Assembly: GCA_034440635.1 (NCBI GenBank)
Contig: JAOTON010002191.1
Location: 124,001-188,000, forward strand
Source of the DNA: Lepas anatifera
Taxonomy: Eukaryota > Arthropoda > Thecostraca > Lepadidae
Direction: 5' to 3'
Length of the DNA stretch: 64,000 bases
The position numbers and the translations under genes were made by a program. This document shows, piece by piece, positions 12,394 through 24,957 of this stretch (within the stretch, counting starts at the first letter, position 1; every line of letters begins with the position of its first letter). Below the pieces are notes generated by a model. That model did not search any database, had not been told where the DNA came from, and was given only the letters and a program-made list of their open reading frames with translations.

Positions 12394-12401
12394 GCCACGG
12401 G

Positions 12402-14946
12402 TAATATTACTTCTACCAATATTTTGTTCTAACTGAACATTTTGGCAAAGGAATTATTTCAATTTCTGCCGTAAAACCAATGTCTCTGGTGTTGCTAGGC
12501 CATCCACATTAGGTACTTTAATGCAGTTTAGTACTTGGACACTCTAATGATTTAATGTTAGCGGCGGCAGGCTCAATTCACCCATTCCTCGTGTTTTTAC
12601 TGCTTATTGCCGAGCCCCAGGCAGTTTGGCTGCCGTACTTAGCAGCCCTCCGTACAATGCAATTTAGCATGTTTCAGTGTTCAACTGTAGCAATCGCTCA
12701 ATATTTCCAAACATCGATGTAGCAAATAGTAATCACTAGCGTATAAACATAAGACGGCCAGCTGCACAGAAACTTCAAAATGTTCAACTTCCATCGAGTC
12801 TGTCAAACTGAATACCTACTCACAGCCAACAGCCGAAATTAGTCGGTTGTGTAAGTACACAGAATTGTCTACGATCGTGGCATGAGAATCGCATCCGCAA
12901 ACCGTTTTCCATGAATGGGCAGATTGGGCACCTAAGTTTATTCTATTTTTTTCAGTAAAAAAGGATGTCGAAGGACAGGGCTCCCTTATTACGTAGTCCC
13001 ATTGGAATTGTTGTTTACAATTCACAGGTGGGTCAAATTAAGCAGAAAAGTTCATAGATCGGCAGATAAATTACTTGTCTACAAGGCATTATCAAATTTG
13101 AGTCCAGAGACACTGTCCTTAACCCACCACTAAAGGCAATGCACAAGTCACTCTATGTGTTATTTGGACAGGCATACGCACAGACCCGTGCTTTAATAAT
13201 AAAAGGAAAGGAGTCGTCAGAGATGGACGGTGCTGCTCAGTGAAATGCGCTTACTCAGATGAGTGACAACACCAGTGTCAAACAAGGGCAAATATGTTTT
13301 AGCATGGCTCCCTCATTAGCTTGCTTATCTAGATTATATTTTAGATACATCTGTACATCTGTATTCTGTACATCTGTACATTTTATTAATTCTCTCATTA
13401 ACTTGCCTATCTACTTTCTCTCGTTAACTTGCCTATCTCATTAACTGCCGTCTATTCTATATATTCATGGAATTGCGAGACAGTCGTTTAAGTCTCCGTC
13501 GCATCAATGAGGACAAGTAGGGGTGGCCGAGATGTTCAATGGCTAACCAGGAGCATTTCGAAGAGTCTCGGCTTTTTCAACAAGGCCTGGATTGCTTCAA
13601 GTTCAAGGCCTAGTTTGAAGTCATCAGATCGAGGCTCCGGTTCACTCTTTGGCAACAATGCCCCAGCTCAGCCGAGACAACTTTTGATTGGTATCGACAG
13701 GGCGCCTCAAAATTGCTTTCTGTTTCCTCATATACGATCTTATTCACCACGCGTCCTAAAAGTAACGCGGCTGTGATGAGACCTCGCCCTTGATCATATC
13801 AGAGAATCGGTGATCAGCGGTCACGGTTCAGTGTCTTGGTCCTACTTACGGGGCGAGGACATAGGCCATTTTCCGAGTGCAATGCCCTGAACCAGTGTCA
13901 GCCATGATAGAAGAGCATTTCTTTGTCAGCACGCTGTCGCGCGGCTGGCAGGGTTATTGAGGGATGACCCAGGTTAGGGCTGATCAAGGCGCCTGCTCGG
14001 GGAACGCCGTTATGAGTCAGAGAGCCAAACTCGTTCTCGACTAAGGTCAGGATGGGATAACTCCAGTCGAAGTGGAAACTGACTGTAGGCTGACTAATTA
14101 TGGTACCCCAGTGTTGCAGGCGATCGTCTACCATCACTTGACCAGGCCCTTGCACTGGAAGCCGCTCCTGAAGCTCACGGGAACTGAGAAATAGAAACGG
14201 CGGGTGTTTTCCCAGGAGTATCCGAAGAGGACGATTCTAGCCTGACGGCGAAGTTCAGTGGTGTGTCTCGGCTCGACTATTATACACCAAACCACCAAAA
14301 CAGCCACTTACGGGCCCACAGAAGTGCCAAGGCGCCCGTCATCGAGTCCGTCACGCAGCCGAAGAGGATCCCGACCTGGCCCTTGACGAGTTATTGAGGG
14401 CTCTCAGAGCTGCACCTCCTCCCCTTTGGACAGACCGTGAGGACCAAACACTGTATGGTTAATCAAAGGGCTGAAAGAGCTGGTAACATCAGACGAATGT
14501 AGTAACCCGAGTGCAAAGGACAGAAATGTCAACAAAACTCGGTCTGTGATGTCAGAGGCAATTCACTGACAAGACGGGGCTCCTGCTCACGACGCATGCA
14601 AGACCCAGGAGTGGTACATTGCGACGTTTCCAGGTTTTAGGAGGAAAGGGTGAGGTCGAGTAACAGCCCAGACGCCCCATTAATCGAAAATATATTGGCC
14701 GTCGTGCCGCAAGAGTTCCACAAGATGGTATTTGCCCTCACCGGGTAGAGGCTGATTGCAAGCATGCAGAAGGCTGGGTGAAGCATCAGTACCGAAACAT
14801 TAGACATGCTCTTGCGCGAAAGACCCAGTCAAATGCACAATTGCTTACGGCTGCGATTGATATATATTCATAAATAAGTTATAGTGGTATATTTGTCTGT
14901 TTTCCTGTTATAAGCATTTAATGATTGCAAAGATTTAACAAGCCAT
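12402..14946. other. Intronic sequence, nothing recognised
   Basis: No exon, RNA gene or bounded element found. Short tandem CTCATTAACTTGCCTATCT-like repeats occur at about 13390-13445. A region at 13500-14800 has a retroelement-like feel but no motif I can name. Confidence 0.35.
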
Positions 14947-15098
14947 CAATTGCCAAGGTCGCACAGTATCTTCTACTCCCCTTTGTTGGGACGGCTTTCG
15001 CGGACACGGCTGCACTCATTCAGAGGACCACCGGGCCTTGAACCCAAGATCTGAAGCTCAGGAGGTAGGCGCTCTGCCACTGATACATGCATCCCCTG
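14947..15098 (-). mobile_element. tRNA-derived SINE, copy 1
   Basis: On the minus strand a tRNA-like head has A box GTGGCAGAGCGCC (15080-15068) and B box GGGTTCAAGGCC (about 15045-15034). It is followed by a body ending in a segment complementary to CAATTGCCAAGGTC. The head does not fold into a full tRNA acceptor stem, so it is not a tRNA gene. Related copies lie at 26899-27052, 35381-35505 and 43834-44930. Confidence 0.6.
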
Positions 15099-16789
15099 TT
15101 GTAAGCATATGTGGAGAAGGGAATCAGTTTTGAGACGCCCTGTACACGTACAATGGTCTCGGTTGGCCATAATGGCCTAATTAGCTGTAAAGTGAGAGAT
15201 CCTAACTATCTTCACTGGGCCACTTAGAGGCCTCATGGCCCTCAAGGCCTCGCTATCTGTTCCTGCAGAGCCAAATGAATTCAGAATCATAGGCGCAAAA
15301 TTAACGTTGCTGTCCACTGGTCCTAAAACCCTAATGGTGATGATGAATTCAGAATCAGAAACCTCGGCTTGTGGCAAAATTCCCATAGACGGTTGCAACG
15401 GGCCAGGATGATAACAGGCCTTTTGCACGGTTGCGGTGGTGCTTGTGGTGCATACAGACTTGCCACAGAGAAACTAACATTACCGCATAAAAGCCCCAGT
15501 CAGGCTCAGGAGCCCCTGCATGCATGTCACAAGACAGCAGGAAAAGCTTTGCTATCATCCCGGACCCAAAAGCAGGTCAGGATCCTTGCGAGTGCCAGAA
15601 GGTGAGGGCGGCTTCCACTTCCCTCTGCTGTGACATATTGATAACGGCCAACTGGATTCAGAGTACGAGCCTGTGGTCGCTTTAGTGGGCCCCCCATCGA
15701 ACAACAGCCGGACCCTGACCAGCTGAAGCAAGCTGAGGTTCTCGTAAGGGGACTCAGTTGACCACGAACATGAACGTCGCTACCAACAAAGAAGTAAGGA
15801 ACCAGTCAATCTTTACCCTCTTTCTGTCATGAAGTTTTTCACAAGAACTAGAAATAAAAACTCGTTGGGTTTGGATTCTTTCCAGCATCTCTTAAGCTCT
15901 CCAATAATTGGTTGCAAATTTTCCTATATTTGTTTTCCCGTTCGCCTGAAATCGGGATTTTTCGATGGAATTTGGGGTAAGCAGCTCCCCTGGACCCCCT
16001 TCCCGACACATGTGATCACGAGAGCAATTATGTAGCATTACATGCATATGTTATTATATAGCTCTGGGGCAGTAGGCATAGGCGGTACATCTATTGGCCT
16101 CCGAATGTAAGGTCAGTAGATTTTGTCTGAGAGACCACTCTCTTGGAATGCCTGTCCACCTGAAAGGGCGGACAGGCGGGTTATTCTGATCTTTTTGGCC
16201 ATCAAAATTCAGTGGTCTTTTCATTGAATTACTTCTTGTTCTTCTAACTCTCAATGTATCTGTACAGTACATAACCATCTCACCGCCCGCAAAAGGGCAT
16301 ACACACCAAAATCGACTGATGAATAACTTTTATCGGTGTTAAAGTGTAAATTGTCTTTGGTGTGGCCTTCTGGGAAAAGTACATAAAGGAGTGTATTTCC
16401 CATCTGTACTTAGCAAATTAAACTAGGAGGTCCATATAAGTTCTGTCGTGTTTCTGAGACTCGGCTTTTGAATGCTGCCTGCTGCAATGGTTCTAGGCCA
16501 GCAAATGATGTCAAACTCGGGTTATACATTTATTAATACCATATATTTTTCCAAAAGACGCTAAACTTTCGTCGAATTTAACTTTCTGTTTGCACATTAC
16601 GTTTTCACGTGGAAATTAAAACATCCAGGCATTGACACTATCGAATTTTTCATGAAGTGACATTCACGATTTTATTTTCTTTTACGATATCCTCCGGAGA
16701 TGGTTGAGTCACATGGTTAAATGGAGCCCACTCACCCTGACATGAATCTTGGAATTGCTGCTAAACGAGCTGCTTCAGACCAAGCAAGA
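15099..16789. other. Intronic sequence, nothing recognised
   Basis: Scattered short ORFs only. No motif or repeat partner identified in the window. Confidence 0.4.
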
Positions 16790-17360
16790 CATCGACATTG
16801 AAGGCGTTTTCCGACTTAAAGGGAATATGGCACCTTGGTGAAACATACTGATGTGGTTTAAGGGCAATCTTTATTAGAAGTAATGGATACGGACTTTTTC
16901 TGTTGAAGAATAGATAATAAACCTAACGATTCCTATTTTTTATTTACCCTTGTTAAAGATAAGAGAACCTCAGCATTGCCTTGCGTCATATAGACTTACG
17001 ATTTAGTAATGTTTTGTGCCAGCCTGGACCCCTTGGATTTGCATCAAAAATGAAAACGAATAAAAAGGAAGCATGTTTAGCTAACCGAGCTTACTATTAG
17101 AAACCAAAATGACGCTCATCGGTTTGGGTTATTTTTTTTATAAATGTTAATGCATATTACATATTTCACGTTTCAAACTATTCGTTGACGGAATTTATGC
17201 GCATTTATAATCGCCAGTTCCGAAGGCACGTTTAGCACGTAGGTTTTAAAGAGACCCAAGCCAGAATAAATTTGTTCGCGCAGCGGACCTGAGAGTTACG
17301 TCACGTCACCAAGTTCAACTCATACCTACCACGTGACCACCGGGAGAGGAGGTGCTCGGT
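16790..17360 (-). repeat. Inverted copy of the 8728-9505 repeat
   Basis: Read on the minus strand, this begins with a CCGGTGGTCACGTGG segment and runs through GAACTTGG, GTCTCTTTAAAACCTACG, GAAACGTGAAATATG and CACCAAGGTG, in the same order as the copy at 8850-9430. Confidence 0.55.
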
Positions 17361-19456
17361 AGGCGGTGGATTTTTGCCTTTTTTGGTGTTATGCAGGTGT
17401 CACATGTTATTTAACATACTACTTGCCCAGAGGAGATTGTGTTCACCACAATATCAAACCGCCGACCTTGTCTGACCTTGATTGAACCCTATGGCCTATT
17501 TTAAAGCTTAATCTTTGCGTCGAAAAGCTGAGCCCTCAAATTAGCTCTTAAAAGGAATCATGCGCGCGAATTTTCACTCGTGAACAGGAAACATCAATTT
17601 CTTAACACCAGCTCACCACTGCATCGTTACCAAAGCTGCCTTTTGAAGAACAAATGTTATATACGCCATACCAGTTTAATTTGCGTCTTATGTTAAGCAT
17701 GATTTTAAACACATCCATTTGTCAAGATAGACACCTACGTGAACTATGAGTCAAAAAGCTAAAAAATAATCAATAGATCTTCAAACAGGTCTCATTTGAA
17801 ATTCTCTCGGCCCTTAGACTAAATATATAGATGCACAGGCACTGCTAAATAAAAATTCCTGAATTCCTGTTTTATAGCACATAAAAAACTATGCTTTAAG
17901 CAAATGTTGTTAAAGAAGAAGAATAGGCCAAGTAATGATTTTAGCGTACCTATGCCATCGCAAAAGCCTTTCTACATGATTGTATTTTTCGAATGAGCCT
18001 GCTTTTAAGTATTTACAATAAAATTGAATATCAAAACCGATTCAAAATGACATCTGATCATTAGGGGAAGAGGGGCAAAACGCATCCGATCTGAATCATA
18101 TTTTTATACTTGTTTTTGGGGAGGGGGCTATTAAAACAGTGTCAAGTGACAGACTTGTACAGGAAAAAAGTTGTTAGGGTTTTTGGAAGCCGTAATGTCC
18201 CAATGGTCCCCGCAGTTTATTGCACCGAATGGCTCGCACCGGCAATGCCAGGGACATGCACAGAACACAGACTCGGCCGGAATTTTTCTGTCACATTACT
18301 GATGATTATCCATCTTTTTATGGCTGAAACTGTGTTGGGTGTACCCACTGGCGTTAAAGGAACGTCACGCCTTTATAACGGACTTCAAACTGAGAGGGCC
18401 GTCTAGCAACTTGCATGCCATTAGAAGCCAACGAGACAAGTCCCACATAGCATGACAAAAAAGCTCGTTTTATCTTTATGTTGTCCCAGAGCTCACCGCT
18501 TGCGGATGAGAAGTCGTGTGATGAGAGTTAAACTTGGTCCCACCAGCCCCGCTTGGCGTCCAACCGGCAGGCACCCTGCCGCAGGGTAACGGCGGGAAGG
18601 GGAAGGAGGCGTTGGGGAGACTGGTCGCCGCTCAGGAACGCTGGTATCCAAACGGAGAGTCTTGGGACATACGAGTTTTGAAAAGAAGAGGGCTAAGGAG
18701 TCATTTTTGGGTGCCTCGGAGGGGTGTGATGTTAAATCGAGAGTATTGACAGGTTCGATGCAACCTTCATTAATTAAGACTAACGACAGTGGTCAGAAAA
18801 AATTTTCCCTAAAGCATTGGAAAATTCACGAAAATAATATTTGAAACTCGAGAAGAATAAGGCCTTATAAATAAAAAGCACATTTGGGAATGTTAATGAG
18901 AGAAGAGCCTATGATATCAGAGTACGCAACAACCGTATGTTGTGATAGCTCTCCGACAAACAAGCCGATTTAGTGACTTGATGGCTCAGGAAAAGCGGGA
19001 GGGCTGTACTTGTCTAAGCGAGAGGAAGAAAAGCAGAAGAATACATTTTTCAGTTTGCTAGACCATTTCAAAATTGGGAAAACTGAGTGCAATGTTCTCT
19101 TTACACCACTAATAATCCCACATATTAAATCAGTAAGAGGATTGATCTCAAAGTATGTTGCAATGTTGGGGTTCTGATTGATGCCTGAAGACCAAGTTGG
19201 ACTGTCTTTCTCCTGAAGGAGCATTCCCGGCCAGAGGACTCATGCCGCTGGTGTGCAGCAGCGCAAACGTTTTAGTTATGAGGAAATAAACTTAGACCGG
19301 CGAAAGATGGGAGTTTCACGTCTGGGAAAAACGAACGCTGCAGCTTTGCTCCCACCCAAACATTTAAGGGCAAAACGCAATGGTAATGTTACCCATTTAT
19401 GCGAAAAGCATCGTTTGTGACAGAGCCTTGGGCCTACCAGCCTAGTCCACAAAAAT
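17361..19456. other. Intronic AT-rich sequence, nothing recognised
   Basis: AT-rich with short ORFs lacking any domain signature. No repeat partner found within the window. Confidence 0.4.
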
Positions 19457-20905
19457 GGTGAGAGCGTACTCCTGCCGACCCACTCCGATACAGGGTGAGG
19501 CCGTACTCCTGCCGACCCACTCCAATACAGGGTGAGGGCGTACTCCTGCCGACCCACTCCGATACAGGGTGAGGGCGTACTTCTGCCGACCCACTCCGAT
19601 ACAGGGCGAGGGCGTACTCCTGCCGACCCACTCCGATACAGGGTGAGGGCGTACTTCTGCCGACCCAATCCGATACAGGGTGAGGGCGTCTCTGCCGACC
19701 CACTCCGATACAGGGTGAGGGCGTACTTCTGCCGACCCACCCGATACAGGGTGAGGGCGTACCCTGCTAACCCACTCCGATACAGGGTGGGGCGTACTTC
19801 GCCGACCCACTCCGATACAGGGTGAGGGCGTACCCTGCTAACCCACTCCGATACAGGGTGAGAGCGTACTCCTGCCGACCCACTCCGATACAGGGCGAGG
19901 GCGTACTCCTGCCGACCCACTCCGATACAGGGTGAGGGCGTACTTCGCCGACCCACTCCGATACAGGGTGAGAGCGTACTTCTGCCGACCCACTCCGATA
20001 CAGGGTGAGGGCGCACTCCTGCTAACCCACTCCGATACAGGGTGGAGCGTACCCTGCCGACCCACCCGATACAGGGTGAGGGCGTACTTCGCCGACCCAC
20101 TCCGATACAGGGTGAGGGCGTACTCCTGCCGACCCACTCCGATACAGGATGAGGGCGTACTCGCCGACCCAATCCGATACAGGGTGAGGGCGTACTTCGC
20201 CGACCCACTCCGATACAGGGTGGGGCGTACTTCTGCCGACCCACCCGATACAGAGTGAGGGCGTACCCGCTAACCCACTCCGTACAGGGTGAGGGCGTAC
20301 TCTGCCGACCCACTCCGATACAGGGTGAGGGCGTACCCTGCTAACCCACCCGATACAGGGTGAGAGCGTACTCCTGCCGACCCACTCCGATACAGGGTGA
20401 GGGCGTACTCTGCCGACCCACCCGATACAGGGTGAGGGCGTACTCCTGCCGACCCACTCCGATACAGGATGAGGGCGTACTTCTGCCGACCCAATCCGAT
20501 ACAGGGTGAGGGCGTACTTCTGCCGACCCACTCCGATACAGGGTGAGGGCGTACTTCTGCCGACCCACTCCGATACAGAGTGAGGGCGTACTCCTGCTAA
20601 CCCACTCCGATACAGGGTGAGGGCGTACTCCTGCCGACCCACTCCGATACAGGGTGAGGCCGTACTCCTGCCGACCCACTCCGATACAGGGTGAGGCCGT
20701 ACTCCTGCCGACCCACTCCGATACAGGGTGAGGGCGTTTTCCTGCCGACCCACTCCGATAGACAGTGAGGGCGTTCCCTGCCGACCCACTCCGATACAGG
20801 GTGAGCGCACTCCTGCCGACCCACTCCGATACAGGGTGAGGGCGTACTCCGGCCGACCCACTCCGATACAGGGTGAGGGCGTACTCCTGCCGACCCACTC
20901 CGATA
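19457..20905. repeat. Minisatellite, 37-bp unit, about 40 copies
   Basis: The unit contains CTGCCGACCCACTCCGATAC followed by AGGGTGAGGGCGTACTC. Variant units carry TGCTAACCCACTCC instead of TGCCGACCCACTCC, and many units lack one to three bases around TACTTC/TACCC. Because 37 is not a multiple of three, the repeat peptide rotates through three frames and produces long overlapping ORFs on both strands; none is a real gene. The variant units recur at irregular spacing, so no fixed higher-order period was established. Confidence 0.95.
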
Positions 20906-21129
20906 AAGCTAGATAGTTGAATTTTTATTTATGTTTTACTTTTGGTACCAACCTAATTGAAGCAACGAACTGAAACAAGGGTCATATATAGATAATTGGT
21001 TAGCCAGTTCACCATATCATAAGTTAAGACGCAGGGTATTCATCACAGACATAAAAGCGCTTAGCAAGTTAAGGCGCATTCGGATGCAACTTTACCCCAG
21101 TCATCCAGGACAGCCCCATTAGGTTCTTG

Positions 21130-21325
21130 CATGGGCGCCAAAAGCGGGGGAGGACGGGGGATGCGTCCCCCTTGCTGGCCAGCCAGGGGAGAGGTCCCCC
21201 CCACCAATTTTTGGCCCATCTTCATTAATGCTGTCAGGTACCGAATATGCCCAAAATTCGCTTCCCCCGGTCAGCACTAGCCAGGGTCCGTCGCCCCCTG
21301 TACGAATTCCGTGGCGGCGCCCCTG
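21130..21325 (+). mobile_element. 196-bp hAT-like MITE, GGGCGCC ends
   Basis: The ends are CATGGGCGCC and the complement of CAGGGGCGCC. The 8-bp flanks are GGTTCTTG and GGTAATTG (6 of 8 identical). The copy at 50183-50386 is the same family in opposite orientation. Confidence 0.65.
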
Positions 21326-23024
21326 GGTAATTGTTTGTTTTTAGCATTGTCCTTCTGCCAAATTTTAAAACTTGTTAAGGGCTGAAGGCCATTAATATTT
21401 ACATTCCGATCTTATTATGCTGCTACCTCCGACATACTTCTTAACAACTTACCAAAAACTGTAACCACAATGTGAATTGCTAGTGAGGTTAGCGGCGCAG
21501 GACACTGGAACCAAATGTGATAGAAATCGAAGCAGGAAGGCATTTCATCACGTTCTGCGTCCACTCGCGTTGTCGTCATCTCAGCTTATTAATACACTAA
21601 TCACAGTGAGCCAGGCCGCGGAGTGTGCATCGAACAGCGCCACCGCAGCACGCCAGCCGCACGCCCGTGTCTCCCCGCAGGCTATTGTCACGTGACCCGG
21701 TCGGCGGTGCGACCTCAGTGACCGGGACACAATGGCAGGGCATTCTGACCTGGTGGTTGACTGTTCGGGCAAAAATGTGTTAAAATACCTACGGCAGGAT
21801 GTGGTGTAGCGGGCACGGTATTCTCGGACGTCCATATTCGATATGGAACACGCCTTACAAAAAGATTTTGCGCCATCGGCACTACAAATGGGACAACTAA
21901 TATTTTCTGTTATGTTTTCAATTTCAGTAGCGTTCCATCGTTCCGACCGGGTGGCCGGAACGGCCGGACCGACCGTTCCTGGACGGTATTGTTGCATACC
22001 TACCACGCGTGCACCATCCCTAGGTGGGACACTCTGCGTTTACACATGTTAGGATGGACTATAGTCAGAGGATGTTTCAACCGAAGTTATTTTCAAAAGC
22101 AACTGACGTACGTTGCCTTCTGGCCACACAATCCTTAAGAAGTCATAAGTACGTCAGGAACACTCAAACTGGCATGTAAGGATTTGACCGAGTGATTCTC
22201 TCCCATGGGCGGTAGGCAGAACTGACTGCTCCCCGCCGCGATGGTTTGGCTCCTGGATTGCACTTAAATATGTAGGTACTAAAGCTGTAAAAACAATGAG
22301 AAGCAGAAGTTGTTAACAAATTGCGTTTAAATGAGAAAAATTCAAGGAGTATGCCTCACAGAAATTGCATCATCTCCCCCTCTTTGACTAATTCTAGCCC
22401 TGGTTGGTCAATTTCGACAAAAAAAATGTTTGCTTATGTCAAATGGTTTTGAAAGCTTAATTTGGGGAGCGAGTAATTTCCGAGCGCATATCCACGTGAC
22501 CTGGGAGGTGGCGAGGACTCCAGCGTTCCCTGTAGTATTACTTTGTTAACACCACACAGTATTAACACGGGTCCTTTCTCCCAGAAGTCGTATTTACGTA
22601 CATACATAAGATTCTCTTAGGCTCTGTCGCCACTGCAGAAACATCCGTTTGACATTGAAAAAGATATGTGCACGGCCCAGTCCCTAATATCTGATTTTGT
22701 AAAAGCTTTTAACGCTTGGAGTTTCTATTGCATGTGAAGATTGCAGTTTCCAGTCCTGTGAGGATATAATAGGTATGTATCTGCACTTTATTTCTGAGTG
22801 AGGGATTCTCTTTACTATATAAGCAAGGACAATTGAGTCGTCTCCATCGTCTCTGTCGTCTCTATTAGATAACGAGCATGGCTCTGCAAATTTCGACTCA
22901 GACGGAAACTAGAGAACTGTTCCTTCGTGTAAGGATGTGTTAAACTATTGTCATTCCTAACGCTGGCTAGTACATTGCTCGTTATTGGCGATTCGCGCTT
23001 AGCTATTACGAACACTAATGATAT
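21326..23024. other. Intronic sequence, nothing recognised
   Basis: No exon or bounded element. A minus-strand ORF at 21581-22006 contains two CxxC pairs but no recognisable zinc-finger spacing or homologue. Confidence 0.35.
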
Positions 23025-23175
23025 TGACCAAGGCTGGAGATCTCTTCTCGATCCAGGAAGGGTCCTGGATGGGTTAACGCTGGCACGGCGGTACAAGCCC
23101 CATACAAAGCTTATGGGGGACCTAAAATCAAGGGGTCCTGACCCCCAACTCCCCGGTATCCACCCAATATATTAA
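23025..23175 (+). repeat. Interspersed repeat family, copy 1
   Basis: The shared core is GCTGGAGATCTCTTCTCGAT, then GGGTTAACGCTGGCACGG and TACAAGCCC, then a GGGGACCTAAAATC tail. Copies at 30715-30885 and 49735-49810 keep the same order. Type unknown; SINE-like by size. Confidence 0.55.
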
Positions 23176-23839
23176 CACAACACTTCTAAGACACTGTATC
23201 CCTAGAAAATGCGTGCTACGCACACCAGCGAGTTGGACATTCTCATTATCTATTATGTAAAGCCAAACACGGATATCCACGGTGGTCGTGTTTTCCATTC
23301 ATTTCACATACCACGAGAAGAAACATTTTCGTCTGCTTTTCGCCGGCCAAGAAGAAGAGGCCGGGTCCCACCCGCCCCTCCCCTGACGCACTTGCTCGTA
23401 GCTTACCGATGCCACAACAGTTGAATGTTTTAAATCCGAGTGCCGAGTTCCACCAGATGGGCAAATAAGGTTAATCTGCCAACAACGACGCAGTTTTCTA
23501 GTTCAAAGGCGGCATAATTCCAATGGGGCAATGATTTTGTATCAAAGGATGTTTTTCTTCAGTCTCGGGGCTATGTTTGTGTCTAACATCTTATATGCTT
23601 AGCAGACAGTTTCTGGCCAACTACAATTCTCCATTTGATTGCTATACTAGACAAACTTACCCATAGCACTGAATTTGCGCTTTGGGTTGGAAACAAACAG
23701 AGATATCAAGCTTCTGTACCCTGTTGGGGGGGGCACCACCCTTCCTACCCAATAATATGACGACCCCCACCGCACCCCATGAATTCGCTCCTTGGACGGT
23801 TCCGCATGAGCCTACTTGTGCCAGCAAGTCAAAGGATCC

Positions 23840-24034
23840 CACTGGCGGACCCAGGGGGGTCAAAGGGGCCGTGGCCCCCACCAAATCCTAAATGGGTATC
23901 TTTCGTTCCCCTAAGGATCAAATTTTGGCCGTTTTTTTCTTAAAAAATGTATGTTTTCCCGACTTATCCGGGATCTAGCTCCCCCCGAACGTTGCTTTGG
24001 CCCCCTCCAAATGTTGCCCCTGAATCCGCCAATG
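23840..24034 (+). mobile_element. 195-bp MITE with CACTGGCGGA ends
   Basis: The left end CACTGGCGGACCCAGGGG pairs with the complement of the right end CCCCTGAATCCGCCAATG. No clear target duplication is visible. This end type recurs at 7540-7557 (right end only) and in a 70-bp pair near 31425-31494. Confidence 0.55.
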
Positions 24035-24117
24035 AGGTATGATACCTCCCTACATCCGCACAAACTCACACTTCTGGTACAAAAGCGGGCATGAACAACG
24101 GGAACAACTCGGATAAT

Positions 24118-24349
24118 CGTAAGCGTCGCCACCGGAAAAAAGTGGAGGGGGCCAGCCAAACTTCAAACTGATGTTGACAAAAAACTTTCTACGTTAGGAC
24201 CAAAAACTATTCGAATTTGGGCTCCTCGTTGTCTGCCGCAGCGGCTGGTTATAAGAATATCCGGTTCTCTCCCATTTTGACTGATATCAGGAAATTTTTA
24301 GCCAAAAAGTGGGGACAGACCCCCTGGCCCACTTTTTCCGACGCTTATG
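24118..24349 (-). mobile_element. 232-bp MITE, CATAAGCGTCG family, copy 1
   Basis: The flanks are CGGATAAT (24110-24117) and CGGATCAT (24350-24357), 7 of 8 identical. Read on the minus strand it matches 28406-28636 and 50603-50833 almost throughout, including a TTTTTGGTCCTGATGTTGA segment. The 8-bp duplication suggests a hAT-type transposase. Confidence 0.75.
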
Positions 24350-24957
24350 CGGATCATTATCAGTTTCCTCTTATTTGGGAGAAACTCCAAATTTCTGGAA
24401 GCCTCGATCAGTGGTTATCAATCTCGAGCGCCTTGTCAAGGACTTAGAATTTGGGATGCACAATTTTGTATAACAGACAAAATTAGTCAAGCATGCGTCG
24501 CTTCAACCAGCATATAAAACAACTTTGCCGTACAAACGAAGAGTCCTACAACATGATCTTCTTTCTATTGACTTGCTGTAACCTTTTATACTTACTTTGA
24601 GCCTCTAAAGAATCCATAGCCTTGATGCTGGCCAAAATGTGGAATAGCGGACTGCTACAAGTGAAAATGTTTGATCAGTATTTGGGCTCTTGTTACGCCG
24701 GACTCCTTATGCCTGCGGAGACTTGAATTCAAATCCTAGTTTGGGCTGGAATTATATTTTTGTAATGAAAGGCAGGGGTTCAACACCAGTCGTGGTGACA
24801 TCCCTGGTAACAGCAGTTCTCTTTTTCTAAGAGCATGGTAGTGCAATTCCTATAGCCCCTCTAACTTCTCCCCCGTGATGACGCCCGTATTATCCCACCT
24901 GTCATCCGCCTTCTCCGCCTATGAGTAACCCCAACAAAATTACCACTATTAGCTCAC

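Larger units (their letters stand above)
2830..24957 (-). other. lbx: Single large intron of lbx (22,128 bp)
   Basis: The intron is bounded by GTGAGC (24957 downward) and TTTTCAG (ending 2830); phase 1 at both exons. It contains no recognisable coding exon. It holds two long minisatellites, SINE and MITE insertions, older repeat fragments and GC-rich blocks that may be enhancers; these are listed separately. Confidence 0.9.

Noticed and set aside
13500..14800. Possible LTR retroelement gag/protease region
   Set aside because: A short LLIGIDRAP phrase hinted at a protease, but no second motif, frame continuity or LTRs were found.
15024..15095. tRNA gene on the minus strand
   Set aside because: A and B boxes are present but acceptor and anticodon stems do not pair, and the body is repeated elsewhere, so it is a SINE head.
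19276..20898. Long ORFs of up to 345 codons on the minus strand
   Set aside because: They are the 37-bp minisatellite; the peptide rotates through three frames with each unit and unit deletions shift frames freely.
21581..22006. 141-codon minus ORF with CPIC and CKAC
   Set aside because: Cysteine spacing fits no zinc-finger class I know and there is no supporting exon structure.
24902..24957. Extension of lbx exon 1 past the donor site
   Set aside because: The ORF continues into the intron, but the donor AAG|GTGAGC and phase match to exon 2 show the exon ends at 24958.
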